This document shows, one piece after another, positions 55,703 to 64,000 of a stretch of 64,000 nt of DNA. Below the pieces are notes generated by a model. The model saw only the letters and a list, made by a program, of their open reading frames with translations. It was not told where the DNA came from and ran no database searches. The stretch is from assembly GCF_016134045.1 (NCBI RefSeq), contig NZ_CP065915.1, positions 2,542,001 to 2,606,000 of the forward strand, given 5' to 3'. A program made the position numbers and the translations under genes. This DNA comes from Pelagovum pacificum (lineage in GTDB: Bacteria; Pseudomonadota; Alphaproteobacteria; Rhodobacterales; Rhodobacteraceae). Each line of letters opens with the position of its first letter. The stretch's first letter is position 1.

Positions 55703-56865
55703 AGCGGCAGGCCGACGTAGTTCTCCGCGAAGGCGGCCTGCGCGCGGGGTGACGTGGCGAGCAGGTCGAGCTCGGCCTCCCGCAGGTGCTGGTCGAACGG
55801 GTGCTGGTCCGGGAAGCGGTGCATCAGCGTCGTGAACCACCAGCTGAAACGGGTGGCTTTCCAGACGCGCGACAGGGCGCGGGCCGAATAGCCGTCGATG
55901 GCTGCGCGGTCGCCCTCGTACCAATGCCGGAGCGCCTCATGCAGGTAGTGGACGTCCGACATGGCGAGGTTCAGCCCCTTGGCACCGGTCGGCGGCACGA
56001 TGTGGGCCGCGTCGCCGACGAGGCACAGCCGGCCCCATCGCATCGGCTCGGCCACGAAGGAGCGCAGCGGCGCGATCGACTTCTCGATCGAGGGGCCGGT
56101 TTGCAGAACCTCCGCCGCGGCCGAGGGGATGCGCTTGCGGAGTTCGGACCAGAAGGCGTCGTCCGACCAGGCGTCGGCCGTGTCGGTGTTGGGCACCTGC
56201 AAGTAATAGCGGCTGAGGTTGGCGTTGCGCATGGAGCAGAGCGCGAAGCCACGGGCGTGGTTGGCGTAGATCAGTTCCTCCGCGACCGGCGGCGTCTCGG
56301 ACAGGATGCCGAGCCAGCCGAACGGATAGACCCGTTCGTATTCCGTCAGGACGCTGGCGGGGATCGACCGGCGGGAGACGCCGTGGAACCCGTCGCACCC
56401 GGCGATCCAGTCGCAGTCGAGCCGGTGTTCGGTGCCGTCCTTCACCCACGTGACGTGCGGCGTCTCTCCGCCGGCGTCGTGGAGCGTCACGCCCTCGACC
56501 TCGTCGATGATGGTGCCTTCATGCGCGTCGCGTGCGGCGTAGAGGTCCTTGGTCACCTCGGTCTGGCCGTAGACGATCACCTGCTCGGAGACGAGCGCCT
56601 CGAAGTCCACGCGGAATCCCTGATTGCGGACAGAGAGATGCGTGCCGCCGTGGGGGTGGCCTTCGCGGTCCATCCGGTCGCCCACGCCGGCGCGGCGCAG
56701 CAGGCGCGCCGTCCCCGGCTCGAGGACGCCGGCCCGGATGCGGCCCATCACGTGCGCGCGCGAGCGACGCTCCAGCACAACGCTTTCGATGCCAGACAAG
56801 TGGAGCAATTGCGACAGCAGCAGGCCCGACGGCCCGCCCCCGACAATTGCAACCTGCGTCCTCAC
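55699..56865 (-). CDS. pobA: 4-hydroxybenzoate 3-monooxygenase (PobA)
   Basis: This 388-residue FAD enzyme hydroxylates 4-hydroxybenzoate to protocatechuate using NADPH. The FAD motif is GGGPSG (9-14), followed by GRIRAG (41-46) and GDAAHIVPPTGAKGLN (284-299). Substrate-binding residues of the Pseudomonas enzyme are present with an offset of one: Tyr200, Ser211, Arg213, Tyr221, and the C-terminal Tyr383. The GTG start at 56865 overlaps the marR stop as GTGA, so the two are coupled. Its stop codon shares CTAG with the tamB stop on the other strand. Confidence 0.93.
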   Translation of the reverse strand: MRTQVAIVGGGPSGLLLSQLLHLSGIESVVLERRSRAHVMGRIRAGVLEPGTARLLRRAGVGDRMDREGHPHGGTHLSVRNQGFRVDFEALVSEQVIVYGQTEVTKDLYAARDAHEGTIIDEVEGVTLHDAGGETPHVTWVKDGTEHRLDCDWIAGCDGFHGVSRRSIPASVLTEYERVYPFGWLGILSETPPVAEELIYANHARGFALCSMRNANLSRYYLQVPNTDTADAWSDDAFWSELRKRIPSAAAEVLQTGPSIEKSIAPLRSFVAEPMRWGRLCLVGDAAHIVPPTGAKGLNLAMSDVHYLHEALRHWYEGDRAAIDGYSARALSRVWKATRFSWWFTTLMHRFPDQHPFDQHLREAELDLLATSPRAQAAFAENYVGLPL

Positions 56866-57353
56866 CCGTTCATGTCCGACAAGCGGTCGAGGTTGGCCAT
56901 CATCCGCTGCATGGTGGACAGCAGCTGTTCGAGGTCCTCTTCGTCGATCCCGCGCAGCAGCGTGTTTTCCCGGTCGAGCGCGATCGGCAGGATCATGTCG
57001 TGTAACGTGTCCCCTTTTGCCGTGGGGCGCCACGATTTGCGCCGGGGGTCGCTCGGGTCCTCTTCGTATGTGATGTGGCCGAGGCGATGCAGCGTGGCGA
57101 GCGACCGGCTCACCGCGCCCTTGTCTATCATCACCAGTTCACTCACGCGCTTGGCGCTCACATTGGGGTAGACTGACAGGCTCGCCAGCACGCGCCAGTC
57201 CACGACGCCGATGCCGAACCGGTCGAGGTAGACGCGCGAGGATCCGCGCGAGATGGCGTTGGTGATGGAGACGAGCATGTAGGGCAGGTAGCGGTCGAGA
57301 TCGAGAACGTGTCGGCCGTCCCTCTCTTGCGTCGGAGGCCGTCGCTTCGTCAT
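56862..57353 (-). CDS. MarR-family regulator coupled to pobA
   Basis: The 163-residue winged-helix protein has VSAKRVSELVMIDKGAVSRSLATLHRLG (about 66-94) as the helix-turn-helix and DPSDPRRKSWRPTAKG as the wing. Position and translational coupling to pobA suggest it controls 4-hydroxybenzoate use. That differs from the usual arrangement, in which pobA is driven by a divergent AraC- or IclR-type PobR. The promoter would lie in the 78 bases before 57353, which include an imperfect inverted repeat (AACT-N7-AGTT at 57414-57428); autorepression is inference. Confidence 0.85.
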   Translation of the reverse strand: MTKRRPPTQERDGRHVLDLDRYLPYMLVSITNAISRGSSRVYLDRFGIGVVDWRVLASLSVYPNVSAKRVSELVMIDKGAVSRSLATLHRLGHITYEEDPSDPRRKSWRPTAKGDTLHDMILPIALDRENTLLRGIDEEDLEQLLSTMQRMMANLDRLSDMNG

Positions 57354-57431
57354 GGTGTCCTCCCGTTGGTGTCGGACGGGGATGATCTCCCTATCCGTTC
57401 CCTCAACCTCCGAAACTAACCTTGAGTTGCA

Positions 57432-58313
57432 TCAATCCGCAATCTCGACAACATCGACCGCCTGCGACGTGCGTTGCTTGCCGGAGGTGCGCAGCGCGCC
57501 ACGGACCGGGGCGACGTCTGCATAGTCGCGGCCGCGCGCGATCACGATATGATCGGCGCCCGCGCGGGTGGCGTTCGTGGGGTCGAGCTCGACCCAGCCC
57601 ATGTCGGTGCCGCACCATGCCATGATCCACGCGTGCATCGCGTCCGCCCCCTCGAGACGGGCCTGCCCCTTGGGCGGAATGGTGCGGAGGTAGCCGCTGA
57701 CGTAGCCCGCCGGAATGCCGAGGCTGCGCAGCGCCGAGATGGCGAGATGGGCGAAGTCCTGGCAGACGCCGCGTTTCAGCTCGAACGCTTCTTCGATGGG
57801 GGTGTCGACCATCGTGGCCTGCGAGTCGAAGGTCCATTCCTCGTGCAGCGCGTTGCTCAGCGTCTCGGCGATGCGATAGGCGGAGCTCGCGCCGGCCGTC
57901 CGCTCCGCCGCCCATGCGGCAAGCGGCCCGTGCCGATGGATGCGCTCGCTGGTCCAGCGGAAATGGTGGGGCGAGAGCGGCTGAACGGAGGTGAGCGTAT
58001 CGAGCTGGCGCTCGATCCCGTCCATGTCGGGCGAGACGTCGAACAGTTCGTCGGGGTCGAACCGTTCGATGCGCGAGCGGACCTTGAATTCGGTCCGCTT
58101 GACCGCCCCGTCATAGCCGATGTCGGCCCATGAGTTGCCGAAGAAGTCGGTGTGCCAGGTCTGCTCGGTCGGGGACGGATCGACGGTGAGGGACGAGGCG
58201 ATCACCCGCTGCTCGCCCGGCAGGTCCGCGGGCATCAGGCAAAGCTGGTGCCGGCCGGACTCTGCGGCGGTCTCGTAGGCGTAAGTGATCTTCAGCGTGA
58301 TGTCGTAGAGCAT
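57432..58313 (-). CDS. Transglutaminase-like cysteine protease-fold protein (COG1305 type)
   Basis: The 293-residue protein has an N-terminal beta domain (LYDITLKITYAYETAAESGRHQLCLMP region) and a transglutaminase core with triad Cys184 (RGVCQDFAH), His227 (DAMHAW) and Asp244 (ELDPTN). No signal peptide is visible. It is the last of three cotranscribed genes and begins 4 bases after the stop of the ATP-grasp/alpha-E gene. Such proteins cleave or form isopeptide or peptide bonds; in this operon context a role as the peptidase of a peptide-tagging or peptide-synthesis system is predicted. Confidence 0.9.
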   Translation of the reverse strand: MLYDITLKITYAYETAAESGRHQLCLMPADLPGEQRVIASSLTVDPSPTEQTWHTDFFGNSWADIGYDGAVKRTEFKVRSRIERFDPDELFDVSPDMDGIERQLDTLTSVQPLSPHHFRWTSERIHRHGPLAAWAAERTAGASSAYRIAETLSNALHEEWTFDSQATMVDTPIEEAFELKRGVCQDFAHLAISALRSLGIPAGYVSGYLRTIPPKGQARLEGADAMHAWIMAWCGTDMGWVELDPTNATRAGADHIVIARGRDYADVAPVRGALRTSGKQRTSQAVDVVEIAD

Positions 58314-58317
58314 GGCC

Positions 58318-60720
58318 CTATCGCAAATGGGTTTGGGCAAGCAGTCCGGACAATCCGGCCACCTGGTTGGCGATCTCTTCCAGCGCGGCCTGGTCGAGGT
58401 CCGGCGGCTCCGCCACGGCGAGACGGGTCTCGAGCTTCATGACCTCGCGGCGCAGCGGTGTCATCTCTCCGCCCCCGGCGGGGATCGGCAGATACTTGAG
58501 GTGGGCGTGGATCTCGCTCAGCTGGTAGAGCACGGAGCGCGGGTTCATCGCGTCGAGCATCAGCAGGTCGATCACCGTCTCGCGGCTGTCGGACACGACG
58601 TAGCGGCGGCGGTGGGTCATCACGGAATCCCCGGCTTCGATCGCGATCTCGTAGGAGCCGTCCGGCGCTTTCGGCCCGGTCAGCGCGACGACGCTGTTGG
58701 CCGTGGCCCAGGCCCGCTCCATCGAGCGACCGATCGACAGGAAGCGCCAGCCGATGAAGCGGTACATGTTCTCGTGGATCAGGCCGGAGAAGCCGGAGAG
58801 CTTGCGCAGCAGCTGGTTCTGGGCGCGCACGGCGTCGTCGCCGGGACTGGCACTGCCGGCCAGCGCCTCGGCCGTGTCGAGCAGATCGACCAGCGCGCTC
58901 CAGCCATCGACGGAGAAGCGGTCCTGGATGCGGCCGGCGCTCGTCTTCGCCGCGCGGATGTCGTTTATGAGGGAGGCGGGCAGCGGTTCGTCAGGCTTGA
59001 GGCCCAAGCCTTTGAGGTACTTGCGGAAATAGGTGGTGAGCGGCAGTTTTGCGTCGCCCTGCTCCGCCAGCCGCAGGTGGTAGGAGCGGACCATGCGAAC
59101 CTTCTGCTCGGCCCGTTCGATATAGCGGCCCAGCCAGAACAGGTTGTCGGCGGCCCGTGTCGGCAGCGAGTTCGAAAAGCGCCGCCGCTTGGCCGAGCCT
59201 TCCGTGCGCAGCAGGGTATCTTCCTCGACCGGACGGTCGCCCATGACCCAGACGTCGCAGACCGAGCCGCCCCTCTGGACGGAGATCGACGTGCCCTGCC
59301 CCGCGTGGCCGATCCGGGCGAAGCCGCCGGGGGCGACGATCCATCCCTGTGGCGTGCGGGCGAGGAAGACGCGCAGGCTCATCGGGCGGGACACAAGGCG
59401 CCCGTCCTCCAGCGCCGGCGCGGTCGAGAGCGAGACGATCTCCTGCGCGGCGAGCGACTTGCCCATCTGGTCGATCCAGGCGGGATTTACCTTGCCGCCG
59501 GTGACGGTGCGGCCGCCGATCACGACGTCCTCGCCGTGATCGAACGGCAGGCGCGTCGACAGCGCCTGGTCGATCGTCATGCGGTGGAGGTTTTCCTTCA
59601 CGTAGTCGCGTTCCGCCTGACTGCCGCACCACCATGTCGCGATGTTGGGCATCGCCAGCGGGTGTCCGTTCAGGTGGCGCGCGATGCGCGGGATGAAGGC
59701 CATCAGCGCCCGCGCCTCCAGCGCGCCGGTGCCGAGCGCGTTGATCATCGTGACCGAGCCGCCGCGCAGGGCGCTGACCATGCCCGGCGTGCCGATGCGG
59801 GAGGCGGAGTTCAGCTCCAGCGGGTCGGCCCATTGGGAATCGAGCCGCCTCCAGAGCACCGAGATCGGCTGAAGCCCCGAGGCGGTGCGCACCAGAAGCT
59901 GGCCGTTCTGAACCGTCAGGTCCTCGCCCTCGACCAGCATCATGCCGAGGTAACGGGCGATGTAGGCATGTTCGAAGTAAGTGTCGTTCAGCGGCCCCGG
60001 CGTGAGGATCGCGGCGCGGCTGCGGTCGGGTCCGCGCAGCCCGTTCAGCGCATCACGGAACGCGCGGAAGAAGCTGGCGAGCCGCTGGACGTTGGCGCGG
60101 GCCTTGGTGTCGGCGAAGCTGCGCACCGTCGCCATCCGGGTCTCGAGCGCGAAGCCCGCGCCTGACGGCGCCTGCATCCGGTCGCCGAGCACCCACCAGT
60201 TGCCGTCCGGACCGCGTCCGATGTCGAAGGCGACGAAATGCAGGAAATTGCCCGACTGCGGCCGGATCCCGACCAGCGGGCGCAGCCACTCGCTGTTGCC
60301 CATCACCAGTTCCGGCGGCAGCAGCCCCTGCGCGACGAGGTCGTTCGGCCCGTAGATGTCCGCCGCCACCCGTTCGAGCAGGTCGGCCCGTTCGATCAGC
60401 GCGGCGCCGATCTGCTGCCACTCGTCGTTGCCGATCAGCAGCGGCAGACTGCCAAGCGGCCAGTCGCGCTCCGCGCCGCTTTCCTCGCCGTAGTGGCGGA
60501 AGTAGACCCCTGCGTCGCGCAGATATTGCTGGCCCTTGGCGATGTTGCGGTCGAGCTGCTCCGGCGAGAGCGTCGCGAGCTCTTCGAGGAACGGCCGCCA
60601 GACGGGGCGGATGTTGCCGGACGTGTCCAGCAGCTCATCCGCGACACCGGGTTCGACCCGGTAGTCGGCCATGAGCCGTCCGAGGTCCTCCCTCGTTCCC
60701 GTCCGGACCGTCTCAGACAT
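58318..60720 (-). CDS. Fused circularly permuted ATP-grasp and alpha-E domain protein
   Basis: The 800-residue protein joins two domains that are separate genes in many bacteria. The first (about 1-490) is a circularly permuted ATP-grasp ligase-like domain (DUF404/DUF407; [48 protein letters not shown]). The second (about 500-790) is the all-helical alpha-E domain (DUF403; [42 protein letters not shown]). ATP-grasp proteins of this type are predicted amide- or peptide-bond-forming ligases. The ATG at 60720 overlaps the stop of the DUF2126 gene by eight bases. Confidence 0.9.
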   Translation of the reverse strand: MSETVRTGTREDLGRLMADYRVEPGVADELLDTSGNIRPVWRPFLEELATLSPEQLDRNIAKGQQYLRDAGVYFRHYGEESGAERDWPLGSLPLLIGNDEWQQIGAALIERADLLERVAADIYGPNDLVAQGLLPPELVMGNSEWLRPLVGIRPQSGNFLHFVAFDIGRGPDGNWWVLGDRMQAPSGAGFALETRMATVRSFADTKARANVQRLASFFRAFRDALNGLRGPDRSRAAILTPGPLNDTYFEHAYIARYLGMMLVEGEDLTVQNGQLLVRTASGLQPISVLWRRLDSQWADPLELNSASRIGTPGMVSALRGGSVTMINALGTGALEARALMAFIPRIARHLNGHPLAMPNIATWWCGSQAERDYVKENLHRMTIDQALSTRLPFDHGEDVVIGGRTVTGGKVNPAWIDQMGKSLAAQEIVSLSTAPALEDGRLVSRPMSLRVFLARTPQGWIVAPGGFARIGHAGQGTSISVQRGGSVCDVWVMGDRPVEEDTLLRTEGSAKRRRFSNSLPTRAADNLFWLGRYIERAEQKVRMVRSYHLRLAEQGDAKLPLTTYFRKYLKGLGLKPDEPLPASLINDIRAAKTSAGRIQDRFSVDGWSALVDLLDTAEALAGSASPGDDAVRAQNQLLRKLSGFSGLIHENMYRFIGWRFLSIGRSMERAWATANSVVALTGPKAPDGSYEIAIEAGDSVMTHRRRYVVSDSRETVIDLLMLDAMNPRSVLYQLSEIHAHLKYLPIPAGGGEMTPLRREVMKLETRLAVAEPPDLDQAALEEIANQVAGLSGLLAQTHLR

Positions 60721-63700
60721 GCGCGGCGCGCCTGAGGTCGAGCGTCGCCGGGAACTCGCCATGCGGGTATTCCGGCGGCGGCATGTAGAGACCGGGCTTG
60801 TGGCCGTGCGGTTCGAACCGGGCGAGGCGACGGGCCTCGGCCTCGTTGGCGTTGACCGGGAAGGTGTCGTAGTTGCGCCCGCCCGGATGCGCGACGTGGT
60901 AGGTGCATCCCCCCAGCGAACGCCCGGTCCAGGTATCGAAGATGTCGATGGTGAGCGGGGTATGAACCGGGATCGCCGGGTGCATCGCCATCGAGGGTTG
61001 CCACGCCTTGTAGCGGATGCCGCCGACCGAGACTCCGTTCGTGCGGGTCTTCTGCAGCGGCACGCGGCGGCCGTTGCAGGTGACCGCGTAGCGGGTCGGG
61101 TCGAGCGTCGTGAGCTTCACCTGCAACCGCTCGGTCGAGCTGTCGGTGTAGCGCACCGTGCCGCCGATCGCGCCGGTCTCGCCCAGCACGTGCCACGGCT
61201 CCAGCGCCTGCCGCACCTCCAGGTTCACGCCGTCGATGTCGACTTCGCCGCAGAACGGGAAGCGGAATTCCGACTGCGCCTCGAACCACTCGGAGCGGAA
61301 CTCGAACCCGTGGTCCTGCAGGTCGCCGAGCACATCGGTGAAATCCTCCCACAGGTAGTGGGGCAGCATGAAGCGGTCGTGCAGCACCGTGCCCCAGCGG
61401 GTGAAATGCCCGGCGAGCGGCGCCTTCCAGAGCCGCGCGATCAGCGCCCGGATCAGGAGCTGCTGCGCCAGCGACATGCGCGGATCGGGCGGCATCTCGA
61501 ACCCGCGGAACTCGACGAGGCCGAGCCGTCCGGTCGGCCCGTCGGGAGAGAACAGCTTGTCGATGCAGATCTCGGCCCGGTGGGTGTTGCCGGTCACGTC
61601 CGTCAGCAGGTTGCGCAGCAGCCGATCGGTCAGCCACGGCATCGGCTGGTCGCCCTGTCCGGGATGCGGGATCTGGGCCAGCGCGATTTCCAGCTCGTAG
61701 AGGCCGTCGTGCCGGGCCTCGTCGATCCGGGGGGCCTGGCTGGTCGGGCCGATGAACATGCCCGAGAAGAGGTAGGACATCGACGGATGCCGCTGCCAGT
61801 GCAGGATCAGCGAGCGCAGCAGGTCGGGCCGGCGCAGGAATGGGCTGTCGAGCGGGTTTGAGCCGCCGACGACCACGTGGTTGCCGCCGCCGGTGCCGGT
61901 GTGCCGCCCGTCGATCATGAACTTGTCCGCGCCAAGGCGGCATTGCCGGGCCTCGTCGTAAACGCCGGCGGTGATGTCGACGCACTCGTCCCAGCTGGTG
62001 GCGGGGTGAATGTTCACCTCGATCACACCGGGGTCGGGCGCCACGCGGATGACGTTGATGCGGGAATCCGGCGGCGGGGCATAGCCCTCGATATGGACCG
62101 GCATCTGCAACCTGCTTGCCGTGTCCTCGACCGCGGCGAGCAGTTCGAGCCAGTCCTCGACTCGCTCGACCGGCGGCAGGAACACGCAGAGCCGTCCGTC
62201 ACGCGGTTCGATCGCGATCGCGGTGCGCACCGCGCCGCCGTCGGCATTGAGTTCCTGCTCGACGCGATGCTGACCGGGCTCGTCCGCGGTGAAGCTGGCG
62301 CGGGCCTGATCGCGGGACTCCTCCGGGGCGGCGGCCTCCGCACGCTCCGCCGGACGGTCGGGCCACGAGGGCGGTGCGGCGGGCCGATCGGGCAGCGGAT
62401 CGGTCAGGACCGAGGGATCGGCGGTGTTGATGTAGGGATAGGACGAGGGCGGCACGTAGGGCAGCGCCTCGAGCGGCAGGCGATAACCGACCGGGCTGTC
62501 ACCGGGGACAAGGAAGATCTTGCCGCGCCGGGGTTTCCACATCTCCGACTGCCACCGTTGCCCGGTCGCCCGGCCCTGCCAGCGCTGCACCGGCAGGACG
62601 TAGCCGCGCGGCTCGGTCAGGCCGTTGGCGAAGACCTTGGCGATGCGGGCACGGGCCTCGGCGTCCTTCAGCTCGGAATTCTCGGGCGTCACGTTCGGCG
62701 GCAGGTTGGCTTCCTTGAGCAGCCATTCGCCCGGATCCTCGTAGGCGGGCACCGCGTGCCCGGACTCGACGCCGAGCTCCTCGGCGACGCCGCGCAAGAG
62801 CGACGCGGCCTGCTCCACCGTCGGCGCGGCATCGGCGCTTTCGTCGGCGATCAGGCTGGCATCGTTCCAGATCGGCTTGCCGTCGCGGCGCCAGTAGAGC
62901 GAGAAGGTCCAGCGCGGCAGCGTCTCGCCCGGATACCACTTGCCCTGCCCGTAGTGCAGGATTCCGCCCGGCGCGAAACGGTCGCGCAACCGGCGGATCA
63001 GCTGGTCGGCGAGGCCGCGCTTCTGCGGGCCGACGGCGGCGGAATTCCACTCCTCCGACTCGAAATCGTCGATGCTGACGAAGGTCGGCTCGCCGCCCAT
63101 CGTCAGGCGCACGTCGCCCGCCGTCAGCTGGTCGTCCACCTTGCGGCCGAGCGTGTCGAGCGCCTCCCAGCTTTCTTCGGAGAAGGGCTTGGAAATGCGC
63201 GGATGCTCCGCCACCCGCGTGACGTTCATGTCGAAGGCGAAGTCGACCTCCGGCGCCCCGGCGGAGGAAAAGCCCCCCGCGATCGGCGCGGCGTTGCGGT
63301 AGTGCGGCGTGGCGGCAAGGGGAATGTGGCTCTCGCCCGTCAGCAGGCCGGACGTCGGGTCCAGCCCGACCCACCCGGCGCCGGGCAGGTAGACCTCGCA
63401 CCAGGCGTGGAGGTCGGTGAAGTCGTGATCCGTTCCCGACGGCCCGTCGAGCGCCTCGAGGTCCGGCTTCAGCTGGATCAGGTAGCCGGAAACGAAGCGC
63501 GCGGCGAAGCCGAGGTGACGCAGGAGCTGCACCAGCAGCCACGAGCTGTCGCGGCAGGATCCCTTGCCGATGCCGAGCGTTTCCTCCGGGGTCTGCACCC
63601 CTGCTTCCATCCGGATGACATAGCCGATCTCGCGCGCCAGCCGCGCGTTCAGCCCGACCACCATGTCGACGGTGCGCTGACCCGGCGTGCGGTCGACGCT

Positions 63701-64000
63701 GTCGAGCAGCTTCTGCAGGTGCGGGCCCGCCGGCTCCGGCTGGCGGTAGATGGTGAGGTCGTCGACATAATCGTTCGGGTAGTCGAAGGGCCATGCCTCG
63801 GCCTCTTCCTCCACGAAGAAGTCGAAGGGATTGTAGACGGACATGTCGGCGACGAGGTCGACTTCGATCTTCAGCTCGCGCACCGGCTCGGGGAAGACGA
63901 AGCGCGCCATCCAGTTGCCGTAGACATCCTGCTGATGGTTCACGAAGTGCCCGCCCGGCGACACCTTGAGAGAGTGCGACAGCACCCGCGTGCGGCCATG
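60713..64000 (-). CDS. Transglutaminase plus DUF2126 putative amidoligase, 5' end outside window
   Basis: At least 1095 residues are visible; the frame stays open to the right edge, so a short N-terminus is missing. From the right, a transglutaminase domain (about the first 290 visible residues) has cysteine in [10 protein letters not shown], histidine in DLHAWCEVY and aspartate in GLDPTSG. The DUF2126 region follows to the end, including [14 protein letters not shown] and [18 protein letters not shown]2126 is annotated in Pfam as a putative amidoligase. It is the first visible gene of the three-gene operon. Confidence 0.9.
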   Translation of the reverse strand, partial: HGRTRVLSHSLKVSPGGHFVNHQQDVYGNWMARFVFPEPVRELKIEVDLVADMSVYNPFDFFVEEEAEAWPFDYPNDYVDDLTIYRQPEPAGPHLQKLLDSVDRTPGQRTVDMVVGLNARLAREIGYVIRMEAGVQTPEETLGIGKGSCRDSSWLLVQLLRHLGFAARFVSGYLIQLKPDLEALDGPSGTDHDFTDLHAWCEVYLPGAGWVGLDPTSGLLTGESHIPLAATPHYRNAAPIAGGFSSAGAPEVDFAFDMNVTRVAEHPRISKPFSEESWEALDTLGRKVDDQLTAGDVRLTMGGEPTFVSIDDFESEEWNSAAVGPQKRGLADQLIRRLRDRFAPGGILHYGQGKWYPGETLPRWTFSLYWRRDGKPIWNDASLIADESADAAPTVEQAASLLRGVAEELGVESGHAVPAYEDPGEWLLKEANLPPNVTPENSELKDAEARARIAKVFANGLTEPRGYVLPVQRWQGRATGQRWQSEMWKPRRGKIFLVPGDSPVGYRLPLEALPYVPPSSYPYINTADPSVLTDPLPDRPAAPPSWPDRPAERAEAAAPEESRDQARASFTADEPGQHRVEQELNADGGAVRTAIAIEPRDGRLCVFLPPVERVEDWLELLAAVEDTASRLQMPVHIEGYAPPPDSRINVIRVAPDPGVIEVNIHPATSWDECVDITAGVYDEARQCRLGADKFMIDGRHTGTGGGNHVVVGGSNPLDSPFLRRPDLLRSLILHWQRHPSMSYLFSGMFIGPTSQAPRIDEARHDGLYELEIALAQIPHPGQGDQPMPWLTDRLLRNLLTDVTGNTHRAEICIDKLFSPDGPTGRLGLVEFRGFEMPPDPRMSLAQQLLIRALIARLWKAPLAGHFTRWGTVLHDRFMLPHYLWEDFTDVLGDLQDHGFEFRSEWFEAQSEFRFPFCGEVDIDGVNLEVRQALEPWHVLGETGAIGGTVRYTDSSTERLQVKLTTLDPTRYAVTCNGRRVPLQKTRTNGVSVGGIRYKAWQPSMAMHPAIPVHTPLTIDIFDTWTGRSLGGCTYHVAHPGGRNYDTFPVNANEAEARRLARFEPHGHKPGLYMPPPEYPHGEFPATLDLRRAAHV

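Noticed and set aside
1..64000. tRNA, rRNA or phage/plasmid genes
   Set aside because: I looked for tRNA cloverleaf signatures in the longer gaps and for integrase, capsid or rep genes. The only tyrosine recombinase is XerC, in its normal DUF484 context.

Overview
The window is a GC-rich chromosomal segment of an alphaproteobacterium, most likely a marine Rhodobacteraceae (Roseobacter-group) species. Four things point there: the gene order ruvCAB - ybgC - tolQRAB - pal - cpoB - tilS - ftsH, a Tad pilus locus, Hint and DUF1127 small-protein genes, and a phosphatidylcholine synthase. There is no plasmid or phage core, no CRISPR array, and no rRNA or tRNA gene that I can see. It is mostly housekeeping DNA with a few accessory or decaying loci between core genes.

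Layout. 1-5.7 kb: the 3' end of a Tad/Flp pilus locus (tadC end, TadD, a second TPR lipoprotein, prepilin peptidase), then a polytopic membrane protein and a divergent winged-helix AAA ATPase. 5.8-8.0 kb: a DHA2 drug exporter divergent from a MarR regulator, with a double palindrome between them. 8.1-12.5 kb: two members of the ligase-associated DNA damage-response set (Lhr-type helicase and PdeM) separated by an oppositely oriented uronate-dehydrogenase-like gene, then a broken VOC gene. 12.5-15 kb: folD, a MOSC protein and a trans-aconitate methyltransferase.

15-28.3 kb: one long minus-strand block running ruvCAB, two accessory genes (one an internally deleted Hint protein), ybgC, tolQRA, an extra anchor-less TolA C-domain paralogue, tolB, pal, cpoB, tilS and ftsH. 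It couples recombination, cell-envelope constriction, tRNA modification and membrane proteolysis. 28.5-36.6 kb: a DUF1127 protein, prmA, msrA, an MFS protein, a small secreted cysteine-containing protein, priA and a transaldolase-like aldolase. Two tandem palindromic repeat clusters lie between convergent gene pairs here and share one core.

36.6-48.5 kb: an APC-like permease, DUF484 plus xerC (apparent CTG start), phosphatidylcholine synthase, ileS, an FAD monooxygenase, a ycjX/GNAT/TIGR01620 overlapping operon and truA. 48.5-55.7 kb: tamA and an unusually long tamB with four gap-free 169-residue repeats. 55.7-57.4 kb: a coupled marR-pobA pair for 4-hydroxybenzoate. 57.4-64 kb: a three-gene operon (DUF2126/transglutaminase, circularly permuted ATP-grasp plus alpha-E, second transglutaminase) that runs off the right edge. 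This operon is the best candidate for a poorly described biochemical system in the window.

Translational coupling is common (ATGA, GTGA, TTGA and CTGA overlaps), and several genes use TTG, GTG or even CTG starts, so many 5' ends were chosen by overlap, Shine-Dalgarno sequence and family N-termini.
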